Below are positions 44,483 to 53,235 of a stretch of 64,000 nucleotides of DNA, piece by piece. The translations under genes and the position numbers were made by a program. Under the pieces are notes generated by a model that was not told where the DNA came from, did no database searches, and saw nothing but the letters and a program-made list of their open reading frames with translations. Origin of the DNA: Nocardia asteroides (GTDB lineage: Bacteria > Actinomycetota > Actinomycetes > Mycobacteriales > Mycobacteriaceae); assembly GCF_021183625.1 (NCBI RefSeq), contig NZ_CP089214.1, forward strand, positions 3,534,001-3,598,000, read 5' to 3'. Every line of letters starts with the position of its first letter. Positions within the stretch are counted from its first letter, which is position 1.

Positions 44483-47400
44483 ATGAATGCCCTGACACTG
44501 ACGCTGGGCACGATTGGAGCAGCGCTCAGCCTGTTGTGCTGGGCGTCGTTCTTCGGCGGCGTCCGGGACATCGTCCGCGCCATCATGCTCGGTCAGTCCG
44601 CCCCCGATCGCTGGCGGCCGTTCTTCCCGCGCTTCAAGCAGATGGTGATCGAGTTCCTGGCGCACACCAGGATGAACAAGTTCCGCACCGTCGGCTGGGC
44701 GCACTGGCTGGTGATGATCGGCTTCATGGGCGGCGCCATCCTGTGGTTCGAGGCGTACGGGCAGACCTTCGATCCGGCCTTCCACTGGCCGATCATCGGC
44801 AATACCGCCGCCTACCACCTGTGGGACGAGCTCCTCGGGATCGGCACCATCGTCGGCATCGTGACGCTGATCGTCATCCGCCAGCTGAACCACCCGCGGG
44901 TGCCCGAGCGGCTCTCCCGCTTCAGCGGCTCGAAGTTCGCCCCGGCCTACGTCATCGAGACCATCGTCCTGCTCGAGGGGCTCGGCATGGTGCTGGTCAA
45001 GGCGGGCAAGATCGCGACCTACGGCCACGCCAACGCCTACACCGACTTCTTCACCATGCAGGTGGCCAAGCTGCTCCCGGCCAGCCCGAACATGGTGTCG
45101 ATCTTCGCCTTCGTCAAGCTGATGTCCGGCATGGCCTTCCTGTACTACGTCGGCCGCAACATCACCTGGGGCGTGGCCTGGCACCGCTTCTCCGCCTTCT
45201 TCAACATCTACTTCAAGCGCGAGTCCGACGGCGGCGTCGCGCTCGGCGCGGCGAAGCCGATGATGTCCAAGGGCCGCGCCCTGGACATGGAGAACGTCGA
45301 CCCGGACACCGACACCCTCGGCGCGGGCCGGATCGAGGACTTCTCCTGGAAGGGCTGGCTGGACTTCACCACCTGCACCGAGTGCGGCCGCTGCCAGAGC
45401 CAGTGCCCGGCCTGGAACACCGGAAAGCCGCTCTCGCCGAAGCTGCTCATCATGTCGCTGCGCGACCACGGCAAGGCCGTCGCGCCGTACCTGCTGGCCG
45501 GTGGCCGCAAGGATCCCGGCGGCGACGAGGTCGGGCTGGTGGACGCCGACGGCAAGCCGGACGAGGCCGCGCTGGCCCGCGTCTCCGACGCCGCCAAGGC
45601 CGAGGCCGAGCGGCCGCTGATCGGCGACCACGAGGCGAACGGCATCATCGACCCCGAGGTGCTGTGGAGCTGCACCACCTGCGGCGCCTGCGTCGAGCAG
45701 TGCCCGGTGGACATCGAGCACGTCGACCACATCATCGACATGCGCCGCTACCAGGTGCTCATCGAGTCGGAGTTCCCCTCCGAGCTGGCCGGGCTCTTCA
45801 AGAACCTGGAGAACAAGGGCAACCCCTGGGGCCAGAACGCCAAGGACCGGCTCAACTGGATCAACGAGCTGGAGTTCGACGTCCCGGTCTACGGCAAGGA
45901 CGCCGAGAGCTTCGACGGCTACGAGTACCTGTTCTGGGTCGGCTGCGCGGGCGCCTACGAGGACCGTGCCAAGAAGACCACCAAGGCCGTCGCCGAGCTG
46001 CTCGCCACCGCAGGCGTGAAGTTCATGGTGCTCGGCCAGGAGGAGACCTGCACCGGTGACTCCGCCCGCCGCGCGGGCAACGAGTTCCTCTTCCAGCAGC
46101 TCGCCATGCAGAACATCGAGACGCTGAACGCGGTGTTCGAGGGCGTCGAGGATCGCAAGAAGAAGATCGTCGTCACCTGCGCGCACTGCTTCAACGCGCT
46201 CAGCAACGAGTACCCCCAGGTGGGCGGCTCCTACGAGGTCGTGCACCACACGCAGCTGCTGAACCGCCTGGTCCGGCAGAAGCAGTTGGTTCCCGTCGCC
46301 CCGGTGGCGCAGAACATCACCTACCACGACCCCTGCTACCTCGGGCGGCACAACAAGGTCTACAACGCGCCCCGCGAGCTGATGGCCGCCTCCGGCTCGA
46401 CCCTGGTCGAGATGCCGAGGCACGGCGAGCGCTCCATGTGCTGCGGCGCCGGTGGCGCCCGCATGTGGATGGAGGAGCAACTCGGCAAGCGGGTCAATAT
46501 CGACCGGGTCGACGAGGCGCTCTCCACCTCGCCCACCAAGATCGCGACCGGCTGCCCGTTCTGCCGCGTCATGCTGCACGACGGTGTGACCGCGCGGCAG
46601 GAGAGCGGGCAGGGTGAAGGTGTCGAGGTCATCGACGTCGCGCAGCTCATGCTCGACGCGATCGAACGGGTCGACGCGGCGGTGCTCACCGAGAAGTTGA
46701 CGGTGGTGCAGGAGCCCAAGGTCGAGGTGGAGGCCGAGCCGGAGACCGTCGCTGAGCCGGTCGCCGAGGTCGTGGCCGAGCCGGAGTCGAAGCCCGCGGC
46801 CGCGAAGCCCGCCGGTGGTGGGCTCGCCATGAAGGGTGGCAAGGCGCCCGGTGGCAAGGGCCTCGCCATGAAGGGCCCGGCGAAGGCGCCCGGTGCCAAG
46901 GCAGCGGCTCCGGCCGACACCGATGCTCCCGCGGCCGACGCCGCCGACGCCGAGAAGAAGCCGGCTGCGAAGGCCGGTGGGCTCGCCATGAAGGGCGGCA
47001 AGGCGCCCGGTGGCAAGGGCCTCTCCATGAAGGGTCCTGCCAAGGCGCCCGGCGCCAAGGCGGCGGCTCCGGCCGACACCGCCGGCGCGGACGCGGATAC
47101 CTCGACCGCCGAGTCGGCGGCAGCGGCTCCGGCCGCGGCACCGGCGAAGCCGGTCAAGGGTCTCGCCATGAAGGGCGCGGGCAAGGCGCCCGGTAAGGGT
47201 GCGCCCAAGCCGCCCGGTAAGAAGGCCCCGGCCGCCGCATCCGCCGAGGCGGAAACGTCCTCGAACGCGGCAGCTCCTGCCGAAGCCGAGGAAGCCTCCA
47301 CGACGCCCGCCGAGGCGACCGAGAGCAAGCCAACCGTCGCGGCCAAGGGCCTGGCCATGAAGTCCGGCTTCAAGAAGGCCGGGCCGAAGGCGCCGGGCGC

Positions 47401-47896
47401 GTCCAAGCCCGCCGCCTCGGCCGAGGCGAGCGCGGCGACGCAGTCGTCGGCTCCGGCCGAGTCGCAGGCCCCGGCGCAGGCCGATGCCACGGCGACGGCG
47501 GAAGCCGAGGCGCCGGCTCAGGCGACCGAGAGCAAGCCGACGGTCGCCGCCAAGGGCCTCGCCATGAAGTCCGGCTTCAAGCGCCCCGGCCCCAAGGCGC
47601 CCGGCGCCCCCAAGCCGGCTCAGGCCGAGGAAGCTCAGGAGCCGCAGGCCGACGAGTCGCCCGCGGCGGAGACCCCGCAGCCGACGGCTGAGGAGACCCC
47701 TGCCCAGCAGGTCGAGGAGCCCCGGGCCGATACCGAGCCCGAAACCGCCGAACCGGAGACCACGGCATCCGCCGAGTCCACCGAGGGCGCGAAGGGCCAC
47801 AGCGGCAACGGCTCCACCGGCACACCCCCGCCGCCCGCCAAGCCCGGCGGCCTCGGCTTCAAATCGGGAGCCAAGTCTCCCGGCCGCAAGGGCTGA
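44483..47896 (+). CDS. etfD: EtfD-like membrane Fe-S oxidoreductase with repetitive tail
   Basis: 1137 residues, ATG with GAAAGG upstream. The N-terminal membrane part (1-240, about six helices) is a NarI-like cytochrome b-type domain with His residues. Two 4Fe-4S motifs follow, CTECGRCQSQCP (298-309) and CTTCGACVEQCP (397-408), then two cysteine-rich CCG domains (e.g. MCCGAGGARMW) as in heterodisulfide-reductase HdrD. The orthologue Rv0338c (EtfD) passes electrons from electron-transfer flavoprotein FixAB to the respiratory chain and is required for fatty-acid oxidation. The last about 375 residues are Ala/Pro/Lys-rich with eight GLAMK/GLGFK units; disordered, role unknown. Confidence 0.93.
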   Translation: MNALTLTLGTIGAALSLLCWASFFGGVRDIVRAIMLGQSAPDRWRPFFPRFKQMVIEFLAHTRMNKFRTVGWAHWLVMIGFMGGAILWFEAYGQTFDPAFHWPIIGNTAAYHLWDELLGIGTIVGIVTLIVIRQLNHPRVPERLSRFSGSKFAPAYVIETIVLLEGLGMVLVKAGKIATYGHANAYTDFFTMQVAKLLPASPNMVSIFAFVKLMSGMAFLYYVGRNITWGVAWHRFSAFFNIYFKRESDGGVALGAAKPMMSKGRALDMENVDPDTDTLGAGRIEDFSWKGWLDFTTCTECGRCQSQCPAWNTGKPLSPKLLIMSLRDHGKAVAPYLLAGGRKDPGGDEVGLVDADGKPDEAALARVSDAAKAEAERPLIGDHEANGIIDPEVLWSCTTCGACVEQCPVDIEHVDHIIDMRRYQVLIESEFPSELAGLFKNLENKGNPWGQNAKDRLNWINELEFDVPVYGKDAESFDGYEYLFWVGCAGAYEDRAKKTTKAVAELLATAGVKFMVLGQEETCTGDSARRAGNEFLFQQLAMQNIETLNAVFEGVEDRKKKIVVTCAHCFNALSNEYPQVGGSYEVVHHTQLLNRLVRQKQLVPVAPVAQNITYHDPCYLGRHNKVYNAPRELMAASGSTLVEMPRHGERSMCCGAGGARMWMEEQLGKRVNIDRVDEALSTSPTKIATGCPFCRVMLHDGVTARQESGQGEGVEVIDVAQLMLDAIERVDAAVLTEKLTVVQEPKVEVEAEPETVAEPVAEVVAEPESKPAAAKPAGGGLAMKGGKAPGGKGLAMKGPAKAPGAKAAAPADTDAPAADAADAEKKPAAKAGGLAMKGGKAPGGKGLSMKGPAKAPGAKAAAPADTAGADADTSTAESAAAAPAAAPAKPVKGLAMKGAGKAPGKGAPKPPGKKAPAAASAEAETSSNAAAPAEAEEASTTPAEATESKPTVAAKGLAMKSGFKKAGPKAPGASKPAASAEASAATQSSAPAESQAPAQADATATAEAEAPAQATESKPTVAAKGLAMKSGFKRPGPKAPGAPKPAQAEEAQEPQADESPAAETPQPTAEETPAQQVEEPRADTEPETAEPETTASAESTEGAKGHSGNGSTGTPPPPAKPGGLGFKSGAKSPGRKG

Positions 47897-47905
47897 CCCA
47901 CCCCA

Positions 47906-47948
47906 ACGGAAAAGGCGCCCGGATCACCGATCCGGGCGCCTTTTCCGT
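47906..47948. terminator. Bidirectional terminator between etfD and the alkylsulfatase gene
   Basis: ACGGAAAAGGCGCCCGGATC and its exact reverse complement form a 20-bp stem with the loop ACC. A-rich and T-rich ends (GGAAAAGG, CCTTTTCC) make it an intrinsic terminator in both directions, between two convergent stops. Confidence 0.93.
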
Positions 47949-47960
47949 CGCTACCCGAGC

Positions 47961-49862
47961 TCAGGGGGTGACGATGGGGAAGGCGGGGTCGAAAGTGTCG
48001 AGCAGGGCGACGAGCCGATCGAGTGCGCTTTCATCACCGTCGAGCTGCACAGTGCCCGCCTCGCTGAGCCGCGCGGTGGCGGCGGGTTGCAGCAGCACCG
48101 CGATCAACGCCTGCTTGGGCCCGGCGATGGTGAGCTGCGCTTTCGCGGAGTGCCCGCGACGGGCGTTGAGGACCCCGCGCCGGATCCAGGTGTTCCAGCG
48201 CTCGCCGGCGTCGGTGAACTCCAGGTTCAGGTGGATATCGGCATCGGCGGCCCGGTCGCCGACGATGTGCACCGCGAGGAAGTCGAAGAGCAGGTCGATC
48301 GGCATGGCCAGGATCGTGTCCTGGCTGGCGGTCACGAACGGCGGCGGCTGGGCGCCCGCGCGGAGTTCCTTGGCGGCGGAGAGGAAGATGCCACGCCACT
48401 GCGGCCCCTCGGACTGGTAGCCCATCTGCTCGTAGGCATCGGCCTGTACCTGCCTGGCCTCGGTGTTCTCCGGTTCGGCGAAGACCAGCGCGTGCAGGAT
48501 CTGCACCGCCCACCGGTAGTCGCCCGCCTCGAAGGCCCGGCGGCCCTCGGCCAAAATCCGGTCGGCTCCGGCGAAGGCGACCAGCCGCTTCGCCGATTCC
48601 ACGGGCGGGTGCGGGTGCAGCGAGACCGGGTCGCCGTCCCACATGCCGAGTTCCTTGGTGAACACCGCGCGCACGTCGTGGTGCAGGGTGCCGTGGTAGC
48701 CGCGGTTGGCCCAATCCCGGCGCAGCGGTTCGGGCAGCTCCAGCACCTCGGCGGCTTCGAGCGGCGTGTAGCCCTTGTTCGCCAGCCGCAGCGCCTGGTC
48801 GTGGATGAATTTGTAGGCGTCGCGCTGGGATTCGAGGAGGGCGGTGACGTTCTCGGTGCCCCACACCGGCCAGGTGTGCGGGCCGTAGTGCACCTGCACG
48901 GCATCGCCCCAGCGCTCGAGGGTCTCGTCGAGGTAGCGGGCGAAGTTGCGGGCGTCGCGGGTGCGGGCGCCGCGCAGGGTCTGGATGTTGTGCAGCGAGT
49001 GGTTGGCGTTCTCCGCACACGTCAGCGCGGCCAGTTCCGGAATCCAGATGTGCATCTCCTCCGGCGCCTCGGTGTCGGGGGCGTAGAGGAACTCGAACTC
49101 GATGCCTGCCAGTTCCCGCTTCTGGCCGGTCTCGGTGATGGCGTCGGTGGGCGAGAGGTAGGAGATCGAAACCCCCTTCGCGCTGTCGATGCCGATCCCG
49201 CAGGTCAGCTGGCCGCGCGGGCCGTGGTCGAGCAGCGCGCCGAAGGCGTAGAAGCTGCGCCGCGCCATCGCGTTCCCGGCGATGACGTTCTCTCCGATGG
49301 CGTACTTGTCGAACGCGAGCCCCGGCGCGACGATCGGCACCCGGCCCGAGGCCACCTGCTCGGCGTCGACGACGCCCTTGACCCCGCCGTAGTGGTCGAT
49401 GTGGGTGTGGGTATAGATGATCGCCGCCACCGGCTTGTCGCTGACGTGCTCGCGGATCATCGACATCGCCTGGCGCGCGGCCTCCACCCCGGCCATGCAG
49501 TCGATCACCACCAGCCCGTCCTCGCCCTCGACCACGGTGAGGTTGGCGATGTCGTTGTTGCGGACCTGGTAGAGCCGGTCGGTCACCTTGAACAGCCCGC
49601 CGCGGGCCATGAGCCTGCTCTGCCGCCACAGACTCGGCTCCACCGAATCCGGCGCCTCCTCACCCGCCTCGGCGAGGTAGGTGTAGTTGTCCGGATCGAA
49701 GGCCACCGTGCCGTCGGGGCCGGTGTAGGCGCCGGGCAGTTCGGCGAGGAGCCCGCGGGTGACATCGGTGAAGTCACGCCGGTCGTCCATGGCGTACCGC
49801 TGCACCGCCTGCCGGTTCGCCTCGGCAGTGAACGACGTCGGCTCCTTCGGTCCCTGACACAT
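47961..49862 (-). CDS. SdsA/YjcS-type alkylsulfatase
   Basis: 633 residues from ATG 49862, with GGAGG five bases upstream. Metallo-beta-lactamase domain (about 100-360) with the zinc signature THTHIDHYGGVKG and further ligands in ALTCAENANHSLHN and VHYGPHTWPVWG; a helical dimerisation domain (about 370-500); and a C-terminal SCP2-like domain (about 515-630, PIDLLFDFLAVHIVGDRA). This is the three-domain layout of SdsA1, which hydrolyses primary alkyl sulfates such as dodecyl sulfate to alcohol and sulfate. No signal peptide is visible, so action is probably cytosolic. The released alcohol could enter beta-oxidation, consistent with adjacent acyl-CoA dehydrogenase and etfD genes. Confidence 0.92.
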   Translation of the reverse strand: MCQGPKEPTSFTAEANRQAVQRYAMDDRRDFTDVTRGLLAELPGAYTGPDGTVAFDPDNYTYLAEAGEEAPDSVEPSLWRQSRLMARGGLFKVTDRLYQVRNNDIANLTVVEGEDGLVVIDCMAGVEAARQAMSMIREHVSDKPVAAIIYTHTHIDHYGGVKGVVDAEQVASGRVPIVAPGLAFDKYAIGENVIAGNAMARRSFYAFGALLDHGPRGQLTCGIGIDSAKGVSISYLSPTDAITETGQKRELAGIEFEFLYAPDTEAPEEMHIWIPELAALTCAENANHSLHNIQTLRGARTRDARNFARYLDETLERWGDAVQVHYGPHTWPVWGTENVTALLESQRDAYKFIHDQALRLANKGYTPLEAAEVLELPEPLRRDWANRGYHGTLHHDVRAVFTKELGMWDGDPVSLHPHPPVESAKRLVAFAGADRILAEGRRAFEAGDYRWAVQILHALVFAEPENTEARQVQADAYEQMGYQSEGPQWRGIFLSAAKELRAGAQPPPFVTASQDTILAMPIDLLFDFLAVHIVGDRAADADIHLNLEFTDAGERWNTWIRRGVLNARRGHSAKAQLTIAGPKQALIAVLLQPAATARLSEAGTVQLDGDESALDRLVALLDTFDPAFPIVTP

Positions 49863-49986
49863 GTGTCCTCCACGGCAAGTCGCGACGGCGGGATGTGGAG
49901 TCAGTGTCGCTGTCACCGCGGGGCGCGGGCCTCACCCGTTTCGGATGAGATCAGGGCATCCGGACGGGGAGAGCCCGGAACGGAAA

Positions 49987-50018
49987 CGCGGCCGCGGCGC
50001 TGGTGCACCGCGGCCGCG
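49987..50018 (-). terminator. Hairpin after the acyl-CoA dehydrogenase pair
   Basis: CGCGGCCGCGG and CCGCGGCCGCG pair over 11 bp around a 10-base loop, 25 bases past the stop at 50043. No U-tract. Confidence 0.65.
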
Positions 50019-50042
50019 CATCCCGGCCCGGGAGGACCCGGC

Positions 50043-51188
50043 TCAGCGGCTGAGCCTCGCGTACCGCGCGAGGTGCTCGTCGGCGGTGCCGAATTCCCGC
50101 TGAATGGCCGTGAGCCGCTTGAAGTAGTGCCCGATGGCCAACTCCTCGGTCATCCCCATCGCGCCGTGCAACTGCACCGCGTTCTGCCCGATGAACCGCG
50201 CCGCGCGGGCGATCGTCACCTTGGCGGCGGAGGCGGCGCGGGCGCGGGCGTCCGGTTCGGCGTCCAGAGCCGCGGTCACCAGGTGCGAAGCCGCGATGGC
50301 CTGCTCCAGCTCCATGTACATGTCCACCATGCGGTGCTGCAGCGCCTGGAAACTGCCGATCGGAACCCCGAACTGCTGCCGCTGCTTGGCGTACTCGACG
50401 GTGTCGGCGAGCACCTTGCCCATCGCCCCGACCGCCTCGGCGGAGACCGCGGCGATGGCGCTGTCGATGGTCGGCGCGATCACCTCCCAGGCGGCCCCCT
50501 CGACGCCGAGCAGCGCGTTCGGCGGGAGCCGCAGCCCGATGAGGGTGAGGTCGGCGCCGACGCGGTCGTCGATGGTGCGGTAGGAGTGCACCTCGACCCC
50601 GGCGGGCGGGTTCGCGGCGTCGAACTCGAGCAGGAAGAGCGAGATGCCGTGCTCGTCCCTGCGCTCGCCGGAGGTGCGGGCCGAGACGATCAGGTGGGTG
50701 GCGAGCGGGGCGCTGGTCACGACCACCTTGGCGCCGTCGAGCACCCAGTCCTCGCCGTCCCGGCGCGCGGTGGTGCCCACGTCGTGCAGCACGTGCCCGG
50801 CGGTCGACTCGGTGGCCGCGAAGGCGATCCTGGCGTCACCGGAGACGATCTGCGTGAGCACCTCGTCGGCCCGGTCGCCGCCCGCCCGGTCCAGCAGCCC
50901 GGCGCCGACCACGACGGTGTCCAGGAACGGCTCGACGACCAGCGCGCGGCCGAGCTCCTCGGCGATCACCCGCAGCTCGACGGCCCCACCACCGGACCCG
51001 TCCACCCGCTCGGGCAGCGTGGCGCCGAGAATCCCCAGCTCATCGGCGAATCCGCGCCAGACGGCCGGCTGCCAGCCCAGGTCGGATTTGGCCGCCGCGC
51101 GACTCTTCTCCAGGTCGTAGCGCGCACCGAGGTACGCGGCGAGCGCGGAGCGGAGCATCTCCTGCTCCTCGGTCAGGGTGAAGTCCAT
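50043..51188 (-). CDS. Acyl-CoA dehydrogenase family protein, subunit B-like
   Basis: 381 residues from ATG 51188, which overlaps the stop of the preceding dehydrogenase gene by one base (TGATG). N-terminal helical domain (MDFTLTEEQEMLRSAL), middle beta domain (IAFAATESTAGHV), and C-terminal helices with FGVPIGSFQALQHRMVDMYM and QLHGAMGMTEELAIGHYFKR. The C-terminal motif region lies where flavin and the partner subunit bind. Paired, fused-operon acyl-CoA dehydrogenases of actinobacteria (FadE26/27, FadE28/29 types) form alpha2-beta2 tetramers on sterol side chains or branched acyl-CoAs; this pair fits that organisation. Substrate unknown. Confidence 0.88.
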   Translation of the reverse strand: MDFTLTEEQEMLRSALAAYLGARYDLEKSRAAAKSDLGWQPAVWRGFADELGILGATLPERVDGSGGGAVELRVIAEELGRALVVEPFLDTVVVGAGLLDRAGGDRADEVLTQIVSGDARIAFAATESTAGHVLHDVGTTARRDGEDWVLDGAKVVVTSAPLATHLIVSARTSGERRDEHGISLFLLEFDAANPPAGVEVHSYRTIDDRVGADLTLIGLRLPPNALLGVEGAAWEVIAPTIDSAIAAVSAEAVGAMGKVLADTVEYAKQRQQFGVPIGSFQALQHRMVDMYMELEQAIAASHLVTAALDAEPDARARAASAAKVTIARAARFIGQNAVQLHGAMGMTEELAIGHYFKRLTAIQREFGTADEHLARYARLSR

Positions 51189-52417
51189 CAGAGCCCCAAT
51201 GCTGCTTTGGCGAGGATGTTTCGCTGAATTTCGTTGCTGCCCGCGTAGATCGAGCCCGCGCGGTCGTTGAAGTAACGCAGCGGCGCGACGGCCTGCCACT
51301 CGGCGCCGCTGTGGTAGCCGTCGGCGGGCGGGGTGTAGCCCGCCACCGGGCCGCCGGGCATGGCCGCGTGCGGCTGGTAGATCCGGCCGCGCGGCCCGGC
51401 CGCCTCCAGCGTGAGTTCGGTGAGCTGCTGGCTCAGCTCGGTGCCGAGCACCTTGAGCATCGAGGAGGCCGGGCCGGGGTTCTTGCCCTTGGCCATGGCT
51501 GCGAGCGTCCGGTACTCCAGCACCTCGAGCACGTCGATGCGGATCCGCACGTCGGCGAGCTTGGCGGCGAAGGCCGGGTCGTCGATCAGCGGGCGGCCGT
51601 CCGGCCCGGGCTGCTCGGCGGCGGCGTCGCCCAGGTCCTGCGCCAGCACCTGCAGCCACGGCGCCGCTGCCCCGCCGCGCTCGTGCACCAGCAGGTACTT
51701 GGCGACGGTCCAGCCCTCGTCGATCTTGCCGAGGACGTTGCTCTTCGGCACCCGCACCCCGTCGAAGAAGACCTGATTCTGCACCTCTTCACCGGAGCTC
51801 ATGACCAGCGGGCGGATCTCGATGCCCGGCTGGTTCATGTCGATCAGCACGAAGGTGATGCCCTCCTGCTTCTTCGTGCCGCGCGTGGTGCGCACCAGGC
51901 AGAAGATCCAGTTGGCCTCGGTAGCGTGCGTGGTCCAGATCTTGCTTCCGGTGCAGACGAAATCCTCACCGTCGTCCACCGCGGCCATGCTCAGCGAGGC
52001 CAGGTCGGAGCCGGCCTCCGGCTCGGAGTAGCCCTGACAGAAGAAGACCTCGCCGGTGAGGATGCGCGGGAGGAAGAACTCCTTCTGCTCCTTCGTCCCG
52101 AAGGCGATGATCGCCGGCGCCACCATCCGGATGCCCATCGGCGAGAGCGCGGGCGCGCCCGCCAGCGTGGACTCGCTGGCGAAGATGTGGTGCTGGGTCA
52201 GGCTCCAATCCTGCCCGCCGTACTCCACCGGCCAGTGCGGCGCCGCCCACCCCTTGCGGTGCAGGATGTGCTGCCACTCCATGCTGGCCTCGTGGTCCGG
52301 GTAGACGCTGGTCGCCAGCCGGCCGGCGCGCCGGATCTCCGGCGTCAGCTCGGCGTCGAGGAACGCCCGCACCTCGTCTCGGAAGGCCAGGTCGGCCTCG
52401 GACCAGTCGTATTCCAT
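51188..52417 (-). CDS. Acyl-CoA dehydrogenase family protein, subunit A-like
   Basis: 409 residues, ATG with GGGAGG four bases upstream. Typical features: APHWPVEYGGQDWSL, the FAD/substrate loop GYSEPEAGSDLASLSM, SKIWTTHATEANWIFCLVRT, and the C-terminal YFNDRAGSIYAGSNEIQRNILA, where SIYAGSNEIQ is the adenine-binding consensus. First gene of a two-gene unit whose partner starts within its stop codon. Electrons from the reduced FAD would go to ETF and then EtfD, encoded 5 kb away. A TAGAGT about 38 bases upstream may be the -10. Confidence 0.9.
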   Translation of the reverse strand: MEYDWSEADLAFRDEVRAFLDAELTPEIRRAGRLATSVYPDHEASMEWQHILHRKGWAAPHWPVEYGGQDWSLTQHHIFASESTLAGAPALSPMGIRMVAPAIIAFGTKEQKEFFLPRILTGEVFFCQGYSEPEAGSDLASLSMAAVDDGEDFVCTGSKIWTTHATEANWIFCLVRTTRGTKKQEGITFVLIDMNQPGIEIRPLVMSSGEEVQNQVFFDGVRVPKSNVLGKIDEGWTVAKYLLVHERGGAAAPWLQVLAQDLGDAAAEQPGPDGRPLIDDPAFAAKLADVRIRIDVLEVLEYRTLAAMAKGKNPGPASSMLKVLGTELSQQLTELTLEAAGPRGRIYQPHAAMPGGPVAGYTPPADGYHSGAEWQAVAPLRYFNDRAGSIYAGSNEIQRNILAKAALGL

Positions 52418-52495
52418 CTGTCCTCCCGGAGGGTTGTCGCTTCCCGCACTCTAGAGCAAAACTGATGGCGTCCGCCAGCACATGTATTGCGCTGG

Positions 52496-53038
52496 TCAGC
52501 AGCCGTGCAGGGTGAGTTCGGTGAACGCCTTGGCGTACCCGGCGGACTGGTAGACGTAGTCCCAGGCCCAGCGCGCCGGGGAGAGCCGCGGGCGGGGGTC
52601 GGCGAAGAGCAGTTCGCCGGGCCAGCACTGCCCGAGGATGTAGCGGGCGCGGGAGATGTGCGGGGTGAAGGTCACCACGATCACCCGGGTCCAGCCGCGC
52701 TCCGCCGCGAGCCGGGCCAGCTCCCGCCCCTCGCCACGGGTGGTGCGCGGGGCGGGGTCGAAGCAGCGCACCTCGAAGCTGTAACCGCCGTGGCAGATGC
52801 GGTTGACCAGGGGGCTGCCGTCGTACGGGTCGGAGAGGAGAACCAGCGGGGCGTAGCCGTCGCGGGCCAGCCGCAGCCCGAGCTCCTCGCGCCCGTCGTG
52901 CGCACCGCCGAGGACGAGGATCGCGTCGGCCGGCGCGGGGGCGTCGCGCTGCGGAGTCACGTAGACGGGCCAGAGCGCCGCGACGCAGAGCGCGGCGACC
53001 ACACCGAGGAGCAGCGCCGCGCGACGGAACCCGGTCAC
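52496..53038 (-). CDS. YdcF-like DUF218 membrane-anchored protein
   Basis: 180 residues. One N-terminal membrane helix (about 6-24, RAALLLGVVAALCVAALWPV), then the DUF218 fold: APADAILVLGGAHDGREELG near the start, LVLLSDPYDG, and RTTRGEGRELARLAAERGW with VIVVTFTPHISRARYI. The family includes SanA/YdcF-type proteins linked to envelope integrity; biochemical role unclear. Two cysteines (ICHGGYSFEVRCF) lie in the outer domain. Transcribed toward the dehydrogenase pair but 78 bases from it. Confidence 0.85.
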   Translation of the reverse strand: MTGFRRAALLLGVVAALCVAALWPVYVTPQRDAPAPADAILVLGGAHDGREELGLRLARDGYAPLVLLSDPYDGSPLVNRICHGGYSFEVRCFDPAPRTTRGEGRELARLAAERGWTRVIVVTFTPHISRARYILGQCWPGELLFADPRPRLSPARWAWDYVYQSAGYAKAFTELTLHGC

Positions 53039-53235
53039 CGCGCGATGCTAGCCCGCCCGGCCGCACCGAGGCGCTGCCCCCACGTTCGCGGCAACCGTGA
53101 ACGCACGCCGCCGACCTGGGCCGACACCCGCCGGAGCGGCCACGAATCCCGACTTCTCCGCATGTACACCTACTGTTGCCACCCACCTTGCCTCGCTGAC
53201 GCGACGCGGCCACAGTCGCGGCTTACCAATCGATC

